Source of the DNA: a bacterium
Lineage (GTDB): Bacteria; Muiribacteriota; Ozemobacteria; Ozemobacterales; Ozemobacteraceae
NCBI GenBank assembly: GCA_016192885.1
Contig: JACPTH010000564.1
Location: 1 to 6,798, forward strand
Direction: 5' to 3'
DNA length: 6,798 bases
Below the pieces are notes generated by a model that was not told where the DNA came from, made no database searches, and saw nothing but the letters and a program-made list of their open reading frames with translations. The translations under genes were made by a program, and so were the position numbers. Of the stretch, positions 1 through 6,646 are shown one piece after another (position 1 is the stretch's first letter; each line of letters starts with the position of its first letter).

Positions 1-351
1 ACCTTGATTGAGATGAGCGTTGTTGTCGCAATCATCGGAGTTCTTTACCTAACGGTAATTCCAATGTATGGAACCACCGTTCATAAATCAAAGGAAGCGG
101 TTTTGAAAGAAGATCTCTACGTAATTCGAAAAGTTATCGACCAATATTACAAAGACCACCAAGCTTGGCCCCCTGACTTGGATTCCCTGGTGAAAAGCGG
201 CTATTTAAGGGCAATTCCGGTTGACCCTATAACCAATAAAATTGACTCCTGGACGATACTTTCCTCAGACCCGTGGAGTCATGACGTATATGATATCCAT
301 TCCGGCGCTCAGGGGAACGGCCTCGACGGCACTCCTTACGGTTCATGGTGA
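1..351 (+). CDS. GspG-like type II secretion / type IV pilin-like pseudopilin, 5' truncated
   Basis: Frame 1 opens with T-L-I-E-M-S, the inside of the prepilin cleavage motif (G|FTLIE). The window therefore begins about two residues after the prepilin peptidase site, and only the short leader is missing. The Glu at bases 10-12 is the conserved Glu+5, followed by a hydrophobic helix of about 16 residues (SVVVAIIGVLYLTVIP) and a coiled amphipathic stretch. The C-terminal half has the GspG-type pattern: LVKSGYLRAIPVDPITNK, then a Trp, then VYDIHSG and a final DGTPYGSW. Seen: motif order and a mature length of about 117 residues, short for a classical GspG of about 135-140. Known of the family: the pseudopilin is processed by the prepilin peptidase, held in the inner membrane and assembled into a periplasmic pseudopilus. 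Inferred: it forms an operon with the second pseudopilin 80 nt downstream. The lack of other gsp genes in view means a type IV pilus-like or Gsp-like machine cannot be told apart. Confidence 0.88.
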   Translation, partial: TLIEMSVVVAIIGVLYLTVIPMYGTTVHKSKEAVLKEDLYVIRKVIDQYYKDHQAWPPDLDSLVKSGYLRAIPVDPITNKIDSWTILSSDPWSHDVYDIHSGAQGNGLDGTPYGSW

Positions 352-431
352 AATAAATCTTTTTACCGAAATGAAGCTTTGGAGCTTATTCCGCAAAACA
401 AAGGAAAAGAGCCGAGGGGCGGAGAAATGAA

Positions 432-806
432 ATGAGAAGAAATGTTTCCGGAGTCGCCTTGGTGGTTTTGGTGATGGTAGTTCTTACCATTTGCATTGGC
501 TTTTCGGTTGCTTTGCCTCGTGCCACGAATGCGGTAAAAGAAACCAAAGAAACGGAGCTTAGGTTTGTTCTTGGCGAATTCAGGCGATCGATTGAGAAGT
601 TTGTCGATCGAAACGGTTGCAACCCAAAGTCATTGGATGAGCTGCTTAAAGATAATGAAGGCCGCCGCTTTTTAAGAAGGATCTATGCCGACCCATTTAC
701 AAAGAAGAATCAATGGGCTTTCGAGATAACTACCGAAGGAATTATTATCCATTCGCTTAGTAGTGAAACCAGCCTTTCCGGAGTTTCTTATAGTGAGTTT
801 CGCTGA
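432..806 (+). CDS. Second GspG-like pseudopilin lacking the canonical FTLIE motif
   Basis: A 124-residue protein with a short basic N-terminus (MRRN), then Ser6-Gly7, then a hydrophobic helix (about residues 8-28). A charged alpha segment (about 35-60) follows, then LDELLKD and LRRIYADPFTKKNQW (81-95), which matches the GspG-type YLRxIPxDPxTxxxxW block, and IIIHSLS (HS at about 106-107), the equivalent of DVHSGS. This order marks it as a relative of the upstream pseudopilin. If Gly7 is the processing site, position +5 is Val and not Glu, so the canonical GFTLIE is absent. I recall similar E5-less GspG-like proteins beside typical ones in several phyla, but their role is not settled. The ATG at 432 has a GGCGGAG ribosome-binding site at about 419-425. 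A three-codon ATG ORF at 427 and a 19-codon ORF (371-430) precede it. It could be a minor pseudopilin, or an inner-membrane protein that is never processed. Confidence 0.75.
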   Translation: MRRNVSGVALVVLVMVVLTICIGFSVALPRATNAVKETKETELRFVLGEFRRSIEKFVDRNGCNPKSLDELLKDNEGRRFLRRIYADPFTKKNQWAFEITTEGIIIHSLSSETSLSGVSYSEFR

Positions 807-834
807 TTTTTCATCCTACCTTTTCTTACGACCC

Positions 835-854
835 ATCCTTTGATATCATAGGAT
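835..854. other. 20-bp near-perfect palindrome between genes
   Basis: The sequence ATCCTTTGATATCATAGGAT pairs with its own reverse complement at 9 of 10 positions, with GATATC at the centre and one T-T mismatch. It lies 29 nt past the second pseudopilin stop and just before the doubtful small ORFs. It could be a dimer-binding operator or a chance palindrome. As RNA it cannot form a good terminator, because no T-run follows. No promoter was identified with confidence beside it. Confidence 0.35.
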
Positions 855-877
855 AATGGAAAAAATCAGTTTGTTAA

Positions 878-1132
878 ATGAAATTTGCTTGGGGAGAAAA
901 ACTTCGAAAGCGGTTCCCGCTCAAATCCTTTGCAGACTTCTTGGGAACAACAAAACACCCTGCCCAATCGATTCTTTTTGCAGCTTTTCCGACCGCCACG
1001 GTCTGGGAATTTTATATGGTTCCATTGCCGGTATTGGGACGCTTTCATTTGTTCTCTTTTTTTGGATTTTTTTTGTTACCCGTCTCAGCAAGATCGTTGG
1101 AATACTTTGGAAGGTTTTTTCCCCGCCATTGA
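878..1132 (+). CDS. Doubtful small hydrophobic protein ORF
   Basis: An 84-codon ORF starting MKFAWGEKLRKRFPLK, with a basic amphipathic N-terminus, a hydrophobic aromatic-rich second half (about residues 45-75) and no Cys. I do not recognise a family. No clear ribosome-binding site precedes the ATG; the nearest purine run is about 17 nt upstream. A competing ORF in another frame (856-1182, 108 codons) is also membrane-like, with a helix around VLFFWIFFV, but it is unusually Cys-rich and its only AGGA lies 2 nt from its ATG. G at the first codon position is only slightly higher in the 878 frame (about 24 percent against 20), which does not decide the matter. Both may be noise in a T-rich leader region of the amidohydrolase gene. 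At most one is real. Confidence 0.2.
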   Translation: MKFAWGEKLRKRFPLKSFADFLGTTKHPAQSILFAAFPTATVWEFYMVPLPVLGRFHLFSFFGFFLLPVSARSLEYFGRFFPRH

Positions 1133-1204
1133 AATGGCTTATTTGTACTATTATTGAGATTAAGAAACTTTGGGATTGCTAGTTCATTTGGGCTGTTTTT
1201 TACG

Positions 1205-2722
1205 ATGAATTCTTTAGATTCCACTTTGTTTTTTAACTTTTCCGGTCGAGATTTTCCGGATTATTCCAAGACAAGCTTTGATTCCATGCTCGTGAAAAAG
1301 GGCCTAGTGAGGGAGGCGGGGTTTGCCCTTGAAACCATGTCGCGCTTTCAAGATTTCCCATCTTGCGATCTTGAGGGCGCAATTCTGTTTCCCGCCTTCT
1401 CCGACGCTCATGTGCATTTTTTCCAAACAGCTTTGATGATGATCGGGGTTTCTTTCGAAAAAGCTAAATCTCTTCGAGATGTTTTTGATCTTCTCAAAGA
1501 TTTTTCGAAAAAGAATTCGGAAGACTGGATCTTAGGTTGGGGGCTTGATGAGACTAATCTTTCGGAGGGAAGACTTCCCACTTGTCGAGAAATTGATGCC
1601 GTTATTCCAGGACGAAAGGTTTGGCTTTCAAGAATCGATTTACATTCTGCGGTAGCAAATTCTCCCGTTGTAAGCTGGGCTATCTCAAAATTTCCTGATA
1701 TCAATTGTGACAAAGGTCATTTTTGGCGTGAAGATTACATCCGCATCTCGGGTATTGTTTATTCCGAGCTTCCCGCTTCATTAAAAAAGAAGGGCCTCGC
1801 GGTTGCTAGGGATCGTTTCCTAAAAAGCGGTGTTTCAGCAGTTCATGCCCTTGAGGGAGGATGGAATATTTCCGATGATGATGTACAGGAAACCGCTGAG
1901 TTTCTTTCCGAACCAGGGTTTCATGGGGTTGTTTATCATCAATCGGAGGATATTTCCCTATCTCGTAAAAATGGTTGGCCCCGGCTTGGAGGCTGCCTTT
2001 TCGTTGACGGTTCATTTGGTTCCCGAACCGCCGCTTTAAAGGAACCTTACGCTGATTTTCCCGATTCCAACGGAACCATGTATAGAGACGCAAGTCAGCT
2101 TCGATCCTTAATTAGGTTTTGTACGAAAGAAAGGGTTCAGCTTGCAATGCACGCAATCGGGGATTTAGCTATTGAGAACCTAGTCAATTCTCACCAATGG
2201 GTTTTTGAAAATTGGGGAAGCCCGCCTCTTTCCCATCGAATCGAGCATTTTGAACTTCCCGATGATTTGGCAATTTTGGCCGCTAGAGACGCCTCATTGT
2301 TTATTTCAGTCCAACCCGCGTTTGAAGTTCTTTGGGGCGGAAACGAAGGAATGTATTTTAAGCGACTCGGCCCAAAGCGCGTGATGCGAACAAATCCATT
2401 CCGTACTATTTTTAGCCGCGGGATTCCTATTGCCGCGGGCTCTGATAGCCCTGTAACCCCGATTAACCCTTTTCTTGGAATTCATGGCTTCGTTCAACAC
2501 CCTAACCCCGATGAGCGAATTGATCTTAACCGGGCGTTGGCGGCTTACATTTATGAACCTCACCGTTTTTCCGGAGAGATTGGTTCTCGCGGTACCTTGA
2601 AACAAGGATATCAAGCTGATTTCGTTTGCATGGCCCAAGACCCCTTTCTCATTTCCTATTCCGAGATTCGAAACCAAAAGATTTCCCGGATTTTTGTTGA
2701 TGGAGTGGAGGTTTACGTTTAA
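1205..2722 (+). CDS. YtcJ-type metal-dependent amidohydrolase (amidohydrolase family 3)
   Basis: 505 aa from ATG 1205. Seen: the metal-binding DAHVHF (His69, His71), GWGLDETNL, a DLHSAVANS block (His147), the family signature FVDGSFGSRTAAL (about 266-278), MHAIGD (His316), HRIEHFEL (His344, His348), SVQPAF and AAGSDSPVTPINPFLGIH (Asp414). The C-terminal GYQADFVCMAQDPF strand returns to the small beta-sandwich. The order and length fit the COG1574 group, cytoplasmic zinc hydrolases of amide or formamide bonds that include N-substituted formamide deformylase and AepA. All expected metal ligands I can place are present, so it should be active, but the substrate cannot be read from sequence. A TTG at 1154 would add 17 residues that look unlike the family start. 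The ATG at 1205 gives a normal N-terminal strand, although its ribosome-binding site is weak. The last 23 nt overlap the FHA gene, implying co-transcription and perhaps coupled translation. Confidence 0.9.
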   Translation: MNSLDSTLFFNFSGRDFPDYSKTSFDSMLVKKGLVREAGFALETMSRFQDFPSCDLEGAILFPAFSDAHVHFFQTALMMIGVSFEKAKSLRDVFDLLKDFSKKNSEDWILGWGLDETNLSEGRLPTCREIDAVIPGRKVWLSRIDLHSAVANSPVVSWAISKFPDINCDKGHFWREDYIRISGIVYSELPASLKKKGLAVARDRFLKSGVSAVHALEGGWNISDDDVQETAEFLSEPGFHGVVYHQSEDISLSRKNGWPRLGGCLFVDGSFGSRTAALKEPYADFPDSNGTMYRDASQLRSLIRFCTKERVQLAMHAIGDLAIENLVNSHQWVFENWGSPPLSHRIEHFELPDDLAILAARDASLFISVQPAFEVLWGGNEGMYFKRLGPKRVMRTNPFRTIFSRGIPIAAGSDSPVTPINPFLGIHGFVQHPNPDERIDLNRALAAYIYEPHRFSGEIGSRGTLKQGYQADFVCMAQDPFLISYSEIRNQKISRIFVDGVEVYV

Positions 2723-3995
2723 CTCGAAAAATATTTCCAATACGAACAGATTTTTTTTCATGGTTCTATTCATTGGAATCCTAATGGAAAATGGAGTGGG
2801 GTGGAGCGCAACCTTAGTCGTTCCTGAGCGCTCCGATCCGCTTTCCATGTTCATTGTTGAAGTTAAGCTTGATCCCGAGGATTCAGATTCAAACCGCGTT
2901 TCCTATAACCCTTCAAAAATTCAATTTGCCGGAGCGGTAGAACCCACTCCGGATATTCAAAATCCGGCCGACGGACTTGTGGAATTTTTAGCAAAACCCA
3001 TCGGGGAGCGAAAATATTCTCTAAAATTTATGGCCCTTTCCAATGCGACCCAAGCTGAGGTTGTTTTGGAATTTGGGAAAAATTCCACTCGAAGAACCGT
3101 TCGATTTTTCACGGTTGAGAAGGAAAAGAATTACCATTTGCACGTACTAATTATTGCTTTGATTTTAATTTTCATTGCATGGAAAACTTGGGCTTTCCAA
3201 AGTAAGAATCAAAACTTAATGTCTACGCGCTCATTATTCATGAGTTTTGAAGAGCTTGAAAAATTCCAAAAGGAACATTTTCCGGATTCAGAAGCTCCCT
3301 CGATTTCCACTTCCCCGTTATCTGAACCCGCCCCAAATGGAATTTCGGCGAAAGAAGAAAAAGTTAAAAGGAGCGGGGAAATTGGTAAAGACACTTTAAA
3401 GTTAGATATTCCGGAGATTCCTTCAAAAATACCTGATTCCAATGAGCTGCAAGAGCCTGCATCGGAACCATCCGAGGCTTTTGAAAAACCTTTACCTTCA
3501 GTTTCCTCGCGAACTGAAGAAGTTCCAATAGTTCCCATTCCACCCCCGCAAGTTGAGAAAATTGAGGGTCAAATTTCTATTCCGGATGAAGGTTTTGTCC
3601 AAACCGTTCGAAGAGATTCAGCCCGCGTAAAAGCTCAAATTGAAATCGAAAAATTCCCGGAAAGGCTGGAAAAAGCCCCCTCTGAAAAAAGAATCTTTCT
3701 TCGCTTAGTTGATGAATCGAGCAAAGCTCATGAGGGAATCGACATTGAAATTACGATAGGCCGGCATAAGGGAAATGTAATTTGTTTAACCCAAGCTGAA
3801 GTAAGCCGAAATCACGCCATTGTTAAATCGCAAGAAGACAAATTGGTAATTGTACCGCTCGCAAAAAATAATCGCACTGAATTGAATGGGAATAACGTTA
3901 CGGATGTAGCTTTTATTAATCAAGGAGACACGCTTTCTCTTGGGGGAACGCATTTTAAAATTGAGTGCTTGGAAATTAGAGAAAGCTTGGGGTAG
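2700..3995 (+). CDS. Inner-membrane protein with periplasmic domain and cytoplasmic FHA domain
   Basis: 431 aa from ATG 2700. Order seen: a signal peptide (basic residues 4, 10 and 17, hydrophobic FFFMVLFIGIL, likely cut after VGWSA at about 37), and a beta-rich domain of about 105 residues. Next are one membrane helix (about 148-163, VLIIALILIFIAW), a long Pro/Glu/Ser-rich linker (about 200-320) and a C-terminal FHA domain (about 346-425). FHA landmarks are TIGR (Gly354, Arg355), SRNH (369-372), LNG (Asn396, Gly397) and QGDTLSLGG. Signal peptide, one helix and C-terminal FHA put the FHA in the cytoplasm, where such domains bind phosphothreonine peptides. Inferred: it links an envelope input to a Ser/Thr kinase pathway or docks a phosphorylated secretion component. 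No kinase is in view. A downstream ATG (2760) would lose the basic n-region, so 2700 is preferred, with only CGGA about 9 nt upstream. The periplasmic domain loosely resembles cohesin-like sandwiches, but this is not an assignment. Confidence 0.85.
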   Translation: MEWRFTFNSKNISNTNRFFFMVLFIGILMENGVGWSATLVVPERSDPLSMFIVEVKLDPEDSDSNRVSYNPSKIQFAGAVEPTPDIQNPADGLVEFLAKPIGERKYSLKFMALSNATQAEVVLEFGKNSTRRTVRFFTVEKEKNYHLHVLIIALILIFIAWKTWAFQSKNQNLMSTRSLFMSFEELEKFQKEHFPDSEAPSISTSPLSEPAPNGISAKEEKVKRSGEIGKDTLKLDIPEIPSKIPDSNELQEPASEPSEAFEKPLPSVSSRTEEVPIVPIPPPQVEKIEGQISIPDEGFVQTVRRDSARVKAQIEIEKFPERLEKAPSEKRIFLRLVDESSKAHEGIDIEITIGRHKGNVICLTQAEVSRNHAIVKSQEDKLVIVPLAKNNRTELNGNNVTDVAFINQGDTLSLGGTHFKIECLEIRESLG

Positions 3996-4349
3996 TGAAC
4001 TTTCGCACTTTTTTGTTTGTGTTTTGCGGAATTCGCTCCAAGACTTCGTTACACTAACTCGAAATGATAACTTCCAGCTCATCTCCAAGCTTTTGCCAAA
4101 ACCCCTTCGAATCGCCATCCATGGCGATCTGCAGGGTGACTATTCAACACAACGTTGATCGATGCGTTCGTGGCGGGACGGATCTTTCGAGGCATTTTGA
4201 GATCAGGACCAAAGGACAATCTCCTGGAAAATTCTGAAGTATTTCCAAGCCGGAAAAATAACCCAGGAATCCGACAATTGCCTTCCAACTCCCTTCCGAT
4301 AGCCGGCTGAACCCACCAGGTATCAAAGCTCTGAGAGTCATTTGGCAAT
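3996..4349. other. Convergent intergenic region, 354 nt
   Basis: This lies between the FHA stop and the integrase stop, which face each other. It holds the hairpin at 4111-4128 and most of a weak leftward ORF (4079-4360). A T-rich run (CACTTTTTTGTTTGTGTTTTG, about 4007-4027) follows the FHA stop, but the stem before it is poor (GAAAG/CTTTC with a long loop), so I do not call a terminator. AATTGCC at about 4276 and GGCAATT at 4344 form a distant 7-bp inverted repeat, too weak to interpret. I found no attC-like pair of core sites on either strand. Confidence 0.5.
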
Positions 4350-4360
4350 TCAAAAGTCAA
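4079..4360 (-). CDS. Weak 93-codon ORF overlapping the integrase stop
   Basis: The ORF starts at a TTG (4360) inside the last codons of the integrase gene and overlaps its stop by 11 nt. This is an arrangement seen in translationally coupled genes. The translation has a balanced, globular-looking composition (DTWWVQPAIGREL early, a C-terminal VVLNSHPADRHGWRFEG) and about 28 percent G at first codon positions. There is no signal peptide, no membrane helix and no family I recognise. Against it: a TTG start, no ribosome-binding site distinct from the integrase coding sequence, and the hairpin at 4111-4128 lies inside it. It could be the remnant of a gene, or chance openness. Confidence 0.2.
   Translation of the reverse strand: MTFELPNDSQSFDTWWVQPAIGRELEGNCRIPGLFFRLGNTSEFSRRLSFGPDLKMPRKIRPATNASINVVLNSHPADRHGWRFEGVLAKAWR
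4111..4128. other. Compact inverted repeat, 7-bp stem with TCCA loop
   Basis: ATCGCCATCCATGGCGAT has 8-bp perfectly complementary arms around CC, which in practice means a 7-bp GC-containing stem closed by TCCA. It sits between the convergent FHA and integrase genes, where a two-way terminator would be expected, yet no T-run follows on either strand. It may act as an RNA-stabilising hairpin, a protein site or nothing. Confidence 0.4.
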
Positions 4361-6004
4361 GTGGGCTTTTCGCTTCCTTTTTGGCCACGCTTTTAACTGT
4401 ATGCGAATAAATCATGGTGGTTTTTACGTCACTATGTCCGAGCAACTCCTGAATCGTGCGAATGTCATAATTCGCCTGCAGCAAATGGCTGGCAAAACTG
4501 TGCCGAAAAGTACGCGCGGAAGCCCGTTTACAGATCCTTGCCTTTCCAACAGCTTCTTTTATCGCCCTTTGAACGATGGCCTCATGAAGATGATAACGCT
4601 GGGACTCACCTGTTTCACGGATATGGGTCAAATTTATGGCGGGAAAGAACCATTGCCAAGGGAACTCCTTTGCAACCTTCGGGTATTTTTTTCCTAGGGA
4701 GTTGACCAAAAACACCCCGGAATAGTTTCCCTCGATATCCCGCTTATGTAATTCCTTCAAAAACCCAAATTGCTTCTTGATTTCGGGAAGGATTTTTTCA
4801 GGCAAGGGGACTGTTCGATCTTTTTTCCCCTTCCCGTCATGAACGGTTAAGATATGAGAAGAAAAATCGAAACAGTGTACTCGAAGTTGCAAACATTCAA
4901 AGAGCCGGAGCCCGCAGCCATACAAAAATTTCACCACAAGATCGTACGGCGGCGAAAGATGAGCCAATATTGCTTCAATTTCTTCCCTGGACAAAACGAC
5001 GGGGATATGGGTTTTTCTCTTTGCCCTTACAACCCCGTCAACCCTCCCGAATTCCTTTCCCAGAACGTGTCGGAAAAAAACAACAACGCATTAAAAGCCT
5101 GGTTCTGGGTGGATGCCGCGACCTGCTGCTTGACCGCCAGGAAGGTCAAAAATTCTTTGACATCCCCGATGGAAAGCAAATCAGGTGGTTTACTCTTTGT
5201 AAATGTCTGAAATTTTCGGAGCCAAAACGTATTACCGTTGGCCGTCTTTTTCGAATAGTGCCGAACTTGTATCTCATTTCCCATACCTTGGAATTCTTTT
5301 ACCCATGAAGCCCCAGTTGTCGATTTAAAGGTTTCATTAATCGAAGTCGGAACTAATTCATCCCGAATTGGCGAATAATCGTACCATCTCAATAATTCGG
5401 GGTAAATGAATTTCATCGGTAAATTTGAAAACATATTTGCGGAGGGCGCACCGCGACCGACTGCGGGGGATGAGCCATGCGAGTTTACTTTGCGTGGCGA
5501 AGGGAGGCGCACGCCCCCTTTATTGAGAAGATGCGAATTCTCCTTGACGGTTGTCTTACTCGCCTGAACATCGCAATCCCGGGTGTATTTCGAAGCCCGG
5601 AAATGGGCGGGTGCCGCGGGGACCAAGGATGGGTCCGGAACCGCGGGATAATGCCTTTCCTTGGCCGAAAATTTTTTTCGAAAACCATTCGAAAAGGTCT
5701 TTCCACCCAAAACCGTAGGAATTTCCTTCTTTTCCTTGGGTTTCCCCCTGGAAACGAATTCGTAAAAATAAGCGATCGCACGAGAAGCCTGTTCAACCTG
5801 GGCTGAAGTTTGCCGCTTCTCTCGAAGTTTCCCCAAAAACCTGCTCAGACTGGATTTTTCTTCCTGCGGAAAGCGGTATTTCAAACAAAAATCCAGATAA
5901 TACCGCAGCCATTTCAGGAAAAAACCAATTTCCCTGTCCGGTATTCCGTTCTGGCCTAAAAACGCCAGATACCTTCGATGCAAATCCGAGGGAAGGTTCA
6001 ACAT
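4350..6004 (-). pseudogene. intI: Long-form integron integrase (tyrosine recombinase), frameshifted and with altered catalytic His
   Basis: An apparent integron integrase read leftward from ATG 6004, with GAGG 6 nt upstream on that strand. The first part (to 5027) has a SAM-like domain (about residues 8-85, FFLKWLRYYLDFCLKY), a variable linker (90-210) and a core-binding domain (about 225-320, QVRHYSKKTANGNTFWLRKF). Frame is lost at the T7 run (5074-5080). One extra T restores FFFRHVLGKEFGRVDGVVRAKRK, leading straight into the catalytic part and giving 551 aa. That part shows box I YGCGLRLFE (Arg367), GKGKKDRTVPLP (the beta-hairpin Lys), the integron-specific insert (about 448-490, QRYHLHEAIVQRAIKEAV), box II ARTFRHSF (Arg501), LGHSD (His524) and IYSH (nucleophile Tyr533). 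Box II normally reads HTFRHSF, so the catalytic His is Arg498. Such enzymes recombine attC cassettes at attI. Two defects make this copy probably inactive. The family is clear; whether the frameshift is real or a base-calling error cannot be decided here. Confidence 0.9.
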
Positions 6005-6042
6005 GGAAAACCTCTATGTGGCTTATCTCCCCTCTTTTCCAT

Positions 6043-6206
6043 GATGAACGAAAAAATACCCCATTATTCTTTGCCTTGTCAAGGGCATTTTCCTCAGGTA
6101 GAATCACCTACGGGAGAAAAGGAGGATTGCATATCAACAGCCATGTAACCCAGTTGGGAACACCACTTCCGTAAAAACTCAACCCCCGTCCCGAAGATGA
6201 ACGAAA
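6043..6206 (+). repeat. 11-bp direct repeat GATGAACGAAA flanking the integrase upstream region
   Basis: Identical copies lie at 6043-6053 and 6196-6206, with a looser third version (GATGAAGCGAAG) at 6397-6408. The first overlaps the integrase -10 box by one base. Integron attI sites can carry direct repeats bound by the integrase, but no GTTRRRY core joined to these copies was found, so the role is open. Confidence 0.4.
6053..6082 (-). promoter_or_regulatory. Probable sigma70-type promoter of the integrase gene
   Basis: On the leftward strand a perfect TTGACA (plus-strand 6077-6082) is followed after 18 nt by TATTTT (6053-6058). This lies 48 nt before the integrase ATG, with the ribosome-binding site GAGG at about 6011-6014. 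I see no E. coli-type LexA box overlapping it, although other bacterial groups use different LexA sites. The -10 is partial (4 of 6), so this is inference from spacing and position. Confidence 0.5.
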
Positions 6207-6646
6207 TCGCTCAATAACTTGTTGTTCTCTGCGCTCAAAGTCGGATGGCAAGTTCGTTCCGTTCCAGGTTGGGGGATTAGCGGCTCCGGCAATGGATAAT
6301 CGAGGCTCGTGGCGGAGGATTGGTAGCGGAGTTTGTCTCTTAGTTTGTTTTGGGTTAGTGCCTTCGGCGATGTAGAACGGTAACTCGTTGCGGAGCGATG
6401 AAGCGAAGTCGGACGATGAAATGTTTTTGAAAAAATGGTTGGAAAAGCTTTCAGTGGCTGGGAGGTTTCTCTGGGGTATAGTTGCACAATCGGAGAGAAT
6501 CCCCCATCATAATGGATGGGATATTGTTCGAATGGTTGGATTGCCGGCAAGTGTTTGATCGCTTTAATTTTAGGACAGGGGGGATACGCCGTCGAAAAGA
6601 GGGCTGGTGGTCTGGCGATCATCCGAATTTTGTTGGGGGGAAAAAA
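6083..6646. other. Gene-poor region upstream of the integrase, expected attI/cassette side
   Basis: About 560 nt without a convincing gene. A long leftward open frame (6179-6622) has a Pro/Ser/Thr/Arg-rich, acid-poor translation typical of chance openness opposite G-rich DNA. A rightward 45-codon ORF (6421-6558, starting MFLKKWLEKL) looks more protein-like but has no good ribosome-binding site. GCGGAG recurs at 6312, 6326 and 6390, and AGTTTGT twice at 6330-6348. Possible core-like sites ACTCAAC (6177-6183) and GTTGGAT (6535-6541) do not match each other and enclose no attC-type fold that I can see. The integrase promoter lies just to the left. Confidence 0.45.

Noticed and set aside
1154..1204. 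TTG start at 1154 for the amidohydrolase
   Set aside because: It adds 17 residues unlike the family N-terminus, while the ATG at 1205 gives the usual length and start.
3990..4027. Intrinsic terminator after the FHA gene
   Set aside because: A T-rich run is present, but the preceding stem is only about 5 bp with a long loop.
5477..5806. Rightward and second leftward open frames inside the integrase N-terminal half
   Set aside because: They are shadow frames of the integrase linker region, which is low-complexity and basic.
6302..6400. Repeated GCGGAG (6312, 6326, 6390) as a CRISPR or tandem array
   Set aside because: Only a 6-bp unit with irregular spacing (14 and 64 nt) and no conserved longer repeat.
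6177..6541. attC candidate from ACTCAAC (6177-6183) to GTTGGAT (6535-6541)
   Set aside because: The two cores are not complementary to each other, the span is too long for an ordinary attC, and no inner stem (L box pair) was found.
6421..6558. Rightward 45-codon ORF (MFLKKWLEKL...)
   Set aside because: The composition is acceptable, but there is no clear ribosome-binding site, no family and a nearby in-frame stop upstream. It is too short to call as a gene.
6179..6622. Leftward 147-codon open frame in the integrase upstream region
   Set aside because: The translation is rich in Pro, Ser, Thr and Arg, poor in acidic residues and has no motif. It looks like the antisense of a G-rich non-coding stretch.
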